Source: Siphlonurus alternatus | Lineage: Eukaryota; Arthropoda; Insecta; Ephemeroptera; Siphlonuridae | Direction: 5' to 3' | Length of the DNA stretch: 64,000 nucleotides | Assembly: GCA_949825025.1 (NCBI GenBank) | Contig: OX463778.1 | Location: 32,876,616-32,940,615, forward strand | Shown: one piece after another, positions 50,001 to 62,000 of the stretch | How positions within the stretch are numbered: the first letter of the stretch is position 1 | Layout: every line of letters begins with the position of its first letter | The notes under the pieces: model-generated | Told to the model about the DNA's origin: nothing | Seen by the model: only the letters and a program-made list of their open reading frames with translations | Databases searched by the model: none | Program-made: the position numbers and the translations under genes

Positions 50001-53000
50001 ATCCGTTAATTATTAATAATCCGTATAATAAGATTCTAATGCTTACAATTATAACATGCCACTTTATGACATTCCACCATGCAATATATGAATAAAGCTG
50101 GGAACTCAAGGGGAGTGGGAAGGGACGCATGTGCTATCATATATTGTGACATGTTGGTACATAATAAATAGATAATACCTGAAATGCATTTCTAGATTTT
50201 ATAGAAGATAGTTTGCCCCCATAACCAACCAACCAGCCCAGCCCCTTGCCTATTTCCCCCCTCACCCACACATACACTTCCCTCCTCACCTCCTCTGAAT
50301 TTGACACATATATTGCAAAATGAAAATACCTAAAAATTTAGTTGGGGTGTTATAAAGTTTTGATTATCTCAATGTTTAGTACATAAAATAAAATTGAAAC
50401 TGAAATATATTCATCCACATACGATGAAAATAAAATATAATGAAATAATATCTATCATCCATCGTTCAATCTCGTTTATATTTAACAATTGAAACATATA
50501 AAAATAAAATGAATATGAAAAAAATGATAATACTGGGTGATCATAAAGTTCTTGAATTGTAGCCGCAAATAAAACTAATAAAATGAATTTGAATGTACAC
50601 TTTCTATACATTAAATTGAAGCCCTGGATCAGAGCGAACTTGAGTAGGAGGCCACAGCACGACCGCGCCCACTTTTCAATAGCCGTCCTACTGAGCAGCA
50701 GGTTTGCGTGTAATCAAATGGGAGAGGGCTTCACTTTGGTCGCGGTTTACGACAATTACGCTGTATGCTAGAGTTTTCAAAATGAAACAAGTTTAACTCT
50801 AATATTGTTTAATCTTACTGGACAACCTTTTTTTTCACGCAAAAACAATACTAAAACACTTAAATTAAACTTTTATGAACCCGACTTCTGCTGCTTCTGT
50901 TACATCTGCGCATGCGCCGGCATGCGCGAAGTAATAAAAGTCAGTTTACTGGCGATGACGTCATATGAACATTGAAAGCCTTTCTTCATGGCGAGTGACT
51001 TTCACTTTACTTAATTGCATTTTCTATACTTTGTATATATCAAGTAAAGTTATTTACTACATCGAAAATAATGTATGAAAGTTGATTCAAGTACTTTTGT
51101 ATTTTCAATATTTCGTGACGTCATGATACATTACTAAAGCTTGGAAGATAGAACCAAGTTCCCGCCCTAACTTTACCGTCTTATTTCTCAAGAAGTATGA
51201 TATTTATGAACTAAATAAAATAATTAGCAAACGGGAGACCACATTGAAGTATTATCGCACTACAAAACACCTTCATTAATATCAAGTAAATATTTAAAAA
51301 AATATATATTTCCTCCCGATTACATTGCATGTTATTTTTTTAAATTCCGGACGGCTAATGTCTCGACAGATGACGATCGCGCCGGCTGGGTTGTGGCCTC
51401 CTACTCAAGTTCGCTCTGCCTGGATTCAACATTTTCAAAAATTGATTCAAATTTTTTTTGTCAAAATGGTTTTTTCACAAGTTAAAACATGTAAAAAATT
51501 GCGTTTTTTCACCTCTTTTTCTTGATGTTTTGGACTGCAGCGCCTGAAATTTAATGCATCAAAACTCCTGCATGTTGAATTTTTTCATCCACATTACCTT
51601 TAGGTTTCTCCACATTGACCCCACTCGTACCTCAAAACACATGTATAACAGCACCTCAAACCCTCGCCAAAGATCACGTGGCGTCGCAAGATTCGCAAGC
51701 GCAGTGGACTGAAAAGCGCGCTATTGAGTTGCACGGTGTTCTTCTCTACTTCTCCATGCAATGTCTTGAACACGTTGTTCTCCAAAGAAGAATTTGAGTG
51801 TAGTGAGATCAAGGGACCTCGGGGCCCACATTGTGGGACCGTCGCATTTGAGGAAGTTACCGGCGGGGAAGACCTCGTACAGACAATGATGCGCTCTGTC
51901 ACGAAACGACGTGCGCTCTTGTCTGTATGGAGTCTTACTCGGACACTTGAACAGACGTTATGACGGTCCCACAACTTGGGCCCTAAGGTCCCCTGACCTC
52001 ATTGCACTCAAATTCTTCTTTTGAGTTACATAAGAACACAGTATTCAAGACACTGCAGCTCAAGCAGCCCATCAGAAGCGTCTTTCAATCCGCCACACTT
52101 GTCATGCGAATCTTGCGATTTCACGGCGCAACCTTTGGCGGAAACTGGAGGTGCGGTTACATGTGTTTAATTGTTTTATGTTAGGAATAGGTAATGGGGA
52201 ATGGGGCATATGTGGAGAAACCTTAAGGTAAAAAAATTCAACAAGCAAGAGTTTTGATGCATTAAATTTTAGGTGCTGCAGTCCAAAACATCAAGAAAAA
52301 TAGGTGAAAGAACGCAATTTTCATCTTGTTTCAATTTGTAAGAAAACAACTTTATAGAAATAAAAATTTGAATCAAGTTTTGAAAATGTTGAATCTAGGG
52401 TTTCAATTCATTTTATTAGTTTTATTTGCGGCTACAATTTTCATGAACTTTATGATCACCCTGTACAAGTAAATTAAATAGTAAGTATTAAATTGCATTA
52501 AGGTTGCAAGATCTTCCGTAATAAGCCGAAAGTACATAAGTTAGAACCCTATATAATACATTACACATAGAAAAGTACACCTACGTCATATGACAAACTT
52601 TAAACTTTCGTCCACTTCCGAAAGGAATATAAAATTTATTTGACTACATATTTCTACTTTTAATTGGGCATTGCAAGTGGTAGATAATATGATTTGATGA
52701 TTCCACTAATTTTCATGCATGATTAACACAGAGAATTATAACCTTGAAAATTCATTGGACAACAAAGTTAATACAACATGCAAAAATGTAATAAAAGGAA
52801 ATTGCAGAAATGAGAGACTACAGTTACATTAAATTTTAGTTTCTTCGTTGCAATATATTTGCAATAACGGGGACAGAGTAAAAATAAATAAGTGAACGTT
52901 ATCTATATAAACAGATTACCATACATGCACAGGCATATTTTTTTAAGACACATATCTGTATTAGTTCCTTTGAGTGTAGATCACGCTACGTTTAATTACC

Positions 53001-56000
53001 TAGCTCACTTTAAAAATGTTTATGATTTGTGTCCATTTAATCAATATAGAATTTTTTTTTCAATATAAAATTCATCAATTGTTAGTTCTCTGATTGAACT
53101 ATTTTTTATTCATATCTTTACTTTTTTATTAGTTTTTAATGATATAAAATTAAATTAAAGGTCAAGCCTATATAAAAGGTTGGTTGCGCTATATTAACAA
53201 TCTGAATAGTGATATTTTGATCAGAAAACTAAACACTTTTATGAAAATCACTTTTTTTTTTGATAAAATCGTGTCTTCGCTAAAAAATCAGTGTATATGG
53301 AATACAATGCATACTTTAAACTTCATTACTTTGTTTTACAATACTTTTTTGTGTTCTTATGAACATATTTAATACAATTTTTGTCACAGATGAGCAACTG
53401 TAACCACAAAATCATGCATTACATACTTTTACAGAAACTGCTTCATCAATTGAAGAGACACAAATAACAAGTGGATTATTGAAACAGAAAACAATACAAA
53501 TACACGAGCAGGAGAGAATTACACCGAAAAAATACGAAAATATAACTATAACAGAATTGCAGCCTGAGGATGAAACAACAGAACTAGTACAATTTATTGA
53601 AAGTCCTGCAATAGTTCAGGAGGCTGACGACGTAGTAAAAAGAAGAGGAAAAGAGGTGGTTAGTGATGAGGAAATACTAGAAATATCAGAATTCAATAAA
53701 TTAGGAAGGCTTGAAGTGAAGAGAAAGATACAGAAAGAAAACCAAAAAGAGAAGAAGCAGAAAAAAATAGTAAATGAAGAGGACACTGAAGAAGTTGAAG
53801 TAGAAATAGAATATGTAAAAGGAAATAAACAAATAATAAAAAAGACACTTAAGGCGAACCAACCAGAGGAGTGTTTGGAAATAATAAATGAAGAAAAATT
53901 AAAAGAAATTTCTCCAGAGACCATGATAACAAACAACTTGCAATTGTTAAACGTATCTAAAAATATATCGGAGTCAATGCCACTTACATTTGCTTATGAA
54001 ATACAGACAGATCCTTGCAATTTAAATGAAAAAGCAAAAATTAACCTAATGACGCTAACTGCCGTTAGTGGACAGGAGGTGAATGTAAATGAATCTGAAG
54101 CATCATCAGAAAAAATTGTCCAAAAAGAACACTTTGCAACGCCGGAATTGACCACTGCTGAATCATATAATACTTCACAACCTGAAACTGGGGTACAACT
54201 TGGTGAATTTGATACAACATTTAAACCTCAAAGTTATCAAGCGAAATTTTCAGTTTCATTAAATGAAAGCATTTCTATAAAAGAGACAAAAATTGATGAA
54301 AATATAGAGCACACCCTCAGTCCAGAACCTGTAATTAGGTCCTTGGCTACATTCTGTATTGCTAACACAAAAGAAGCACTCTCAGTATCTGAAATGGAAA
54401 CAGCAATTTGTGAAGGGACAATGAAAAGTTCCAAAATACCTAAATGCTATGAGGCAAATACTTGCTTACCTATAAAAGAGAGTATTTCAGTAACTCAGGT
54501 TACTGAAGGACAGAGAGAAGAGATACTTCTTGAAAGAGTGAAACCAAAATTAGTTCAACCTATTATTCAGATGCCATCGTCAGAAGGAATTATTGTGTGT
54601 GAAGTGACAGCTGAAGATAAGACAAAAAAATATTATCCTGAGTTATTTGTACCTACAGAGGTTGCAACACCATCAGTAATATCGCAGAAACAACTTGTTA
54701 ATCAAGAAATAAGTGCTCCAGAGAGAGAGGGTGATTTCGTTCCTGGAAGGTTACCACCAATGCAGCATGCAGGATTTGAACTCTCATGTCCTGAATATAG
54801 TTTACAAATATCTGAAGTCAATTCGGAAGAAAAAGAATCTGCATATTCTGTAACCGAGTTTCCAAATCACAGTTGTGCCACCATAGAAATGTCATTAGAA
54901 GAAGGGGTAACAGTAGATTTTACATCAACTATAGAGCAGGAAGACATTTTTGAAGCAACTGGTATTGAGACAAAGAATGTCAATGTCAATTTCATTGAGC
55001 AAGCTTTCATTACAACGCAGGAGAATATAATTGTTGACCAGGAAACAAATTTAATTTTGAACGAGAAAACAAAAGCTACCAATGTTGGTCATACATTTAT
55101 CCCTCATGAAACAAATTCAACCTGTTTTGAAACAATACATGAGTCTGAGGGAATTTGCATGCCTACAAAAATGCCACACTCTTCCAATGCCAATTCATAC
55201 ATGAAATCTGAAGAATCAATACAGGTTTCTGTAGTTACTGCGGAGCACATGACTTCTGAATTGAACGAAAAACTAACCTATAAGACAGATGAAGCTAATA
55301 AAGATATTTTAACAAGTGATGCAACACAAGTATGTAACATTACGACTTTGGAAAGAGAAGGAACATTTGAAAAACAGCATCTCCCTGACGCATCTTTTAT
55401 TACATCAACCATTAATGAAAACCAAAATTCAATGATTGTATCAGAGATTGAAACTGCGGAAAAAGAGGACAGTTTTTCTCCCTCGTTTATTCCATCGATC
55501 CAAAAAGGAACTACATTGTCAAGCCATATGTTGCCTACTGGTGTGACAGAGCAAATAATGTTGCATGATTTGACCAAAGATTTAAAAAAATTTGAGCCTA
55601 AAAAAGCAAATGCTAAATCAGAGCAAGCAGCTTATCAGGGAATAGGAATAGAAGAAATTCATCCATGTGAAGCATATCAAAATCTAAAGGAAGATACATG
55701 TCCATTCAATCAACTTGCAGAAGTTGCAATAATTTCATCTGAAAGTGGCATTACCGTTACAGAAATGGAGGCACTTGAAGGAGAAAGAAAGTGTTCATCT
55801 CCTGAAGAAAGAATGCTTTGTCAAGCTGAACCTGGATATTCTGGCCAGCAAATAGTTGCTTCTAAATCAGAGGTTCATTCTACAATGGATACCAGTAGGA
55901 TTGATTTCATGCTTCCAAAAGGTGAAAATGCTTACAGGAATCAGGCTACTATGGAAAGTCTTCTTATTACATTATCAGAAATCATAGAGAAAGAAGAAGA

Positions 56001-59000
56001 ATTTATAAAAGACACTCAACCTGATACAAAATCAGCATCTGTTGCTTTTAAAGCTGATGAGGGCGTTCTCATAACTCAGATAATTTTAAATGATCATGAA
56101 CATGAATTTATCATTGAAGAAATACCACAGACTAGGAATGCGGAACAATATCTTCCAACTTTAGAGATCGCAATGAAATCTGAAACATACACAGATCATA
56201 ATTTAGGTGAATTATCTCTTCAAGATATTAAGGAAAGCAGAGCAAATCTCATGAATGATGCATTGTTAGAATTGCAAGTGACAGAAGTTGATGTTTCAGA
56301 TTCGGAAAAAGCGCTGACACTTCCAATTTTCCCAGAGTCAAAAATGTTAGCAGTAAGTATTGAAACAGACCGATGTTTGTCAATAAAAACCATAAACACA
56401 AATGAAAATGAAACTGAAATGCCTATTATTGAAGTTCCAAAAGAATATTCAGCGTTAGTATCCATAACAGGGCATGAAGTTGCAACAAATGAAGTTGTAC
56501 TTCCTGCATCATCTCTAATGAACATGCAGAGGGAGTCCCCTTTAAGGGATACGGCAAATTCCAGTCATGAATTACTATGCAGTTCCAATACATATGAATC
56601 GTTTTTAGTTGAATGTGAACAAAAATACCAAGAAAAAGTGCATCCTACAAAAAAAGCAGTGGCCATAAATATTGAAAAACCTAATACGAAAGTGGTTTTG
56701 AAAAATGAAGTACTAGCACTTGAGCAGGAAGAATATTTTACAGCTTTTGAATCCGAAAACCAGTTTGCAAACTCAAGCATATTGACAAGCCAAGCTGCTA
56801 CACACACAGAAACAAATGCAGATTTGTTTTATGAATGTTTTGATATTAGAAAACCGGATTCTGCGTCAGCACAATTAAGTCATATCCCGTTACGTAGCTT
56901 GATAAATTCCGAATTTAATGTGTCTGAAAGAGAAGGATCGTTTTCTCCAAAACTACGAACTGAAGAAAAACTCCCAAGTAAATCTGTCCAAGAAGCAAAT
57001 TCTCTTATTATAACAACTGTTAATACTGCTGATCAAGAAGAACAATGCTCGACGGTAGCACTACCAGAAAAACACACAGCTAGCCTAGCTTTTAACACAT
57101 TGGAAGAAGTTGCACAAATATGTGAAGTGATCGAAGGTTCTTCTTTTCAAATACTTCCTGAAACCTCGGAACCAAATAAAGCATCAGCTGTGATAGGTTT
57201 TATGCCATACAAGGAGCAAATAGGTATTCACATAGATACAAATGAAAAGGAGGGCATCTTTAGTCCAGAAGCAATGGAAATGAAGTGCATAAAGAAGTTT
57301 GACATTAGAACAGAACATAGTGTTGCATGTACAGAAATAACACCTTCTGAAAAAGAGAACGAATTCATGAAACCTGTGTTCCCAAACAAATTCACCGCAT
57401 CTTCAAATTTTACATCCATTCCTGAAGTTGCCCAGCAAATGACGTGTGACTCAATTCAAACACTAGGCGTCCTTATCCACCCTGAAATACATACCAACAC
57501 TGCAGCTTCTTTAGAACAAGATACATTAAAAGAAATACAAATAACCGAAGCAATGTGTATTGAGAGTGAGAGTACATTTGAAGGAAAGTTTAAACCCGCC
57601 ATGAAAACTGCTGACTATAATTTGGAAGAAGGGAAGAAGGTTGTTGAAATCTCACAGGCAAATGTGGAGGAAAAAGAAGGAGATTTTTTAAAAGAAACTG
57701 TACCAAAAAGTCAATTTGCAAAACCACTTCTTAGTGGACATGATCTTGCTGAAACAATTCAAACATTTACCAATGACAGTATGAATGAACTTGCAATACC
57801 TGAAACAAAGTTTTCAAGAGCAAGTGTAAAACAAATGCTTCTAGATAGTGTATCTCAAGAAGAAATTCATATGGAAGAACATGAAAACAAATTAAGCGAT
57901 CTTAAAATTTCACAAAAAATTGCTAAAATGAATATTGAAGAATGCCAATCAATTAATATTGAAGACACAATTCTGTCAGAAAAAGAAAGAATGCTCGAAA
58001 ATGTGACATTTCAACGACTTCTTCAAGAAGCTACTCCCAATTATAGTGCAAATACGGTTGCAGAAATTTCAGAGACGTTAATAAATACTAAAGAAAATGT
58101 TCTTGGTATTGAAAACATTATGGAACAAAGCGCTATAATAACAAATACACTAGCAAACTCATTGATTCGAAATGAAGTAGTACCTATTGAGTCTGAAATT
58201 GTTATGACCAGTACTGAAAAGATTAACCAAAAAAACGCAACATTTGGAGTGTTTGAGAATCAAAGCATTTCAGTTACACAGGTGACTTCAAATGAAAAGG
58301 AATCTCATCAAGAGTCATTTTCGAATAAGAATATATCAGTTCAAGCAAATCAAAGGCTTGATTGCCATGAAGTTGTTCAAGCATTAGAATATTCGGTTGA
58401 CACAAATGTTGAGAAATTGCACGCTGCGCAAAGACCAGAAGCTGTAAGAGCAAATATTCAAGATTTCACACAGCAAGGAATAATTATCACAGATGACATG
58501 TCACAAGAAGTTGCAGTTGAACTTCAAGCAAAATCAACAATTAAGAGGAATTTCGCAGACACATTATTTGAATCTGGTAAAGGTCTAACCGTGATGGAAG
58601 TTATGTCTCATGAAAATGAGGGTAAATTGCAAAATGATTTAAAGACAAATTTAACATCTGCAGATAGTAGTATATGTTTCAATACTGAAGCACTTCAGCA
58701 ACTAGAAGTAGTTGCAGATTTGAATCTTGCTGATCTAATATCAGAAAAACACTTTGAACTAGAAAAGGCAAGAACAAACCCTGAAAAGTGTGCACTACAC
58801 AGTCTTGAAATAACAGAACTACATTGTAATGAAATGGAGGAGCACTTTCAAACAAATCTTGGAATTCATCACAAAAAAGCAGATATTGAATTTCAAGACA
58901 GCAAAAATGCTTTGCAAGTCAGTGAATTTGATGTTCATGAATCTGAACACTCATTTATTTCAGCAGAAGTAAAAAATTTACAGCACGCAATTATTGATCT

Positions 59001-62000
59001 AACTCTTCGTGAAACAAGTCAAACATTCCAAGTTATTGCTGACACCAGTTTACAGGAAATGAAAATTGACAAAAATAAATCTTCGGTAGCGTTTGAAAAT
59101 CTCGGTCAATTAGAAGGGATAATTTCAAATGAGCCTTGCATTATTGAAAGTGAAGAGAGATTAAATACAATGGTAGAAAAAAAGAGTAAAAGTATAGGAA
59201 TTACCATCCAAGAAGGAGGTCAAGCTATTGAAGTAACAGAAATACAAGCACATGATTTTGAAACTGCAAATGAAGACATAAAAACAATATTTGTGCAAGC
59301 AGATCAAAATATTGGATGCAATCCAGTCCCAACAATAAATGAAGTCAATGTAGAGCAGAATTTCATTGAAATGATCTCTTTGCCCTTAGCTAAACAGGAA
59401 AATGCAACAGAATTTCGTAAACCACACGAAACATTTGTGTGTACTGAAGTTGCTGCCAGTGAAGCTGAAATTTTACTCAATGAAGGAAAACCTCAAATCA
59501 AAGCTAATGCCGCATTTACAGTACAAGCAGTAAAAAGTTTAAATGTAACGGAAACTCAAGTTCAAGATAAAGAAGCTGAATTTAAAACAATAGAAGATGT
59601 CCTTGGCAGTACCGCTATGGAGAGCATTGACATGAAACAGATTGCAGTCCAAACTGAAACACAAACTAATACAAGTACTACACCATTGCAATTACATGAG
59701 AACGTCTTTCTTGAAGTTACAGGAAATGTACAGCCAGTTTTGTCAAATGCATTGGAAATTACAGATGTATCAGTATTTGAAAGTTCAATGAATACCTCCA
59801 ACAAAGTTCATAAATTAGCAAGTAATTGTGAAACAAACATTGAATTGGTCTCATCTGTAAATGTAACGGAAACATTTATTCATGAATCTGATCAAATTAT
59901 GGAGACTTCATCTGTTTGTGATGAAAAATTTGCAACAAAGTCAGTACGAGAAATGAATCTCGCCGTTAATATGGAAAATCAATTAGTTCAGTCAGTAGAT
60001 ATTGTTAAGAAAGGTACACCTATCCAAAAAACTGCTAATTTAGTAGATGACAGCCATTCAAACATTTCATTACAAGTTTCAAATAAAATTTTATTTGATT
60101 CTGAAGGTCAATTTCATAAAAATGTACCAGAAAATGCGAAGTTTAGTACAATTCAAGTGGAACCTTTGATCTGCATTGATATTTTAGAAATAAATGTAGA
60201 TGAAAAAGAGGTTGATTTAAAAGAAAATAAAAATTTAATAAAAGGAAGTGGAAACGTTGCATTGCCCAGTCAAGAAATTTCTCTTATCAACACAGAAATT
60301 CAAATCTTCAGCAGTACTTCCGTTTTAAAAGATCTTGAAGCAAGAAGTGATAAAATTATTGCTACTGAATTACCAGATGTTAAGAATTGCATGGAAATAT
60401 CTACTGTACAATGTGCAGAAACAGAATCTTTACTTAAAGAAGACGTTCGTGAAATTAGTGAGGGTGTCAGAAGAATAGATGAAGTTAAATCCATAAACGT
60501 AACAGAAATTATGGTAAATGACAGAGCAGAAACTTTAGAAATATTTGATGAAAACATGAAACAAGCTCATCAAATCATTTTAGAGAAACAAGTTGCATTG
60601 ACCTCTCAAACACATGTGGAATGTTCTGTTTCTGCAATTGCAGATTCAAAGGTTTTACCAGAAGTTGGAACTATCATACTCACATCTGCATCAAATCTTG
60701 CGCAGAAATCTGATACAATGAACTACGAAACTGTTTCAGATATACAAAAAGATATTATAAAAGACAGTTATGTTGGCAGCTTCCAAGTTGAGCATTCTTT
60801 TCCATATAGCATACAAGAAACTACTGTTATTGAACGTGAATCAGATATCAAACCTTATAATAAGCCTTTAGAAATCAATGCTATTCCCATTCTGCCGGAA
60901 CATTGCTCCACAATTCAAACTGAAATTGAACCAGTCTTATGTTTAGATTCTTTTGGACTGAACATTCCTGTGTATAGTGATGCAACGTTGAAAAGTAACG
61001 AAACCACTATAATCCCACTGCAAGTGAGCGATACATTGATTTGTGAAAACGAATCTGAATTATTTCTGGAGAAACATAAAGAGTTTGTGTTTGGGAATGT
61101 TAAAATGAAGGAACAACGAAGTGTAAATGTAACTGATGTTATGGTACAGGATAGTGAAGCAGTAATAAATGCATCTGGTAGTAACCAAATTCAAAATGCA
61201 AATGTTAAATTCTGTGATAATCATGCAATCATAAATTCTGAAGATACTAGTCTAATATCTTCTGAAGCTCTTTCAATTAATTTACCATGTAAGGATGTTG
61301 CATCTATTGCCACTGAAGCTTGCAATAGCTTGCAAGTAACAAGTATATCTTCCTGTGAAAAAGAAAACAATTATAAAGCAATTCAAAGAGAGATAGAAGA
61401 AGCAAAATTTAATATTGAACCGTTTGAAAATTACATTGTCACAGAGATAGAGATGCAGGAAAGCGAAAAAAAAATCGATGCTAACAAAGACAGTCTTGGG
61501 GCCTATGGTACTTTATCAATTAGTGAAAAAAATACAGTTATTAATACTGAAACGTTAGTGCAAGATAGCCTTACTAATATTGATCAACGTAATACATCCA
61601 GGGTATTTGCAAAACACAATATTACTGAAACACATCACAACATTCAAATTAGAGATGACACAGTATGTGAATCAGCAGATAATTTAAATGATGATGAACC
61701 CGAAAGAGCATATGGAAAGGTGCGTTGTGAAGAGCCCTTGCAGAGCCCTGCATATCTCAGACCAGCAGTAACCGTTGGTGAGTACAAAAATGCTAACAAT
61801 AACAATGAATCTAGAACAAAATTAGAAGCAGATATGTACACAGCTACAAATGATACAAACAAAGCTAACAAAAACTTGAAACTTCTGAAACACACAACAT
61901 CAATTTTTAATTACTTCATTAATGAGACTTTTGAAAGTCACTTAGAAAATTTGCTACAAAATACATTAGTTTATGATGATACACAACAACATTTGCATTA

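Larger units (their letters stand above)
45299..53434 (+). other. Intron, 8,136 bp, rich in transposon remnants
   Basis: AT-rich. It contains foldback elements at 45818-45953, 48088-48763, 48998-49365 and 50533-52463 (with a nested element at 50630-51418). Between these I see only AT-rich sequence, TA-rich patches near 46220-46260 and 47640-47700, and no supported gene. Confidence 0.85.

Noticed and set aside
51600..51974. 124-codon minus-strand frame
   Set aside because: Spans the decayed transposase arm and the palindrome centre in a mixed frame; not a working gene.
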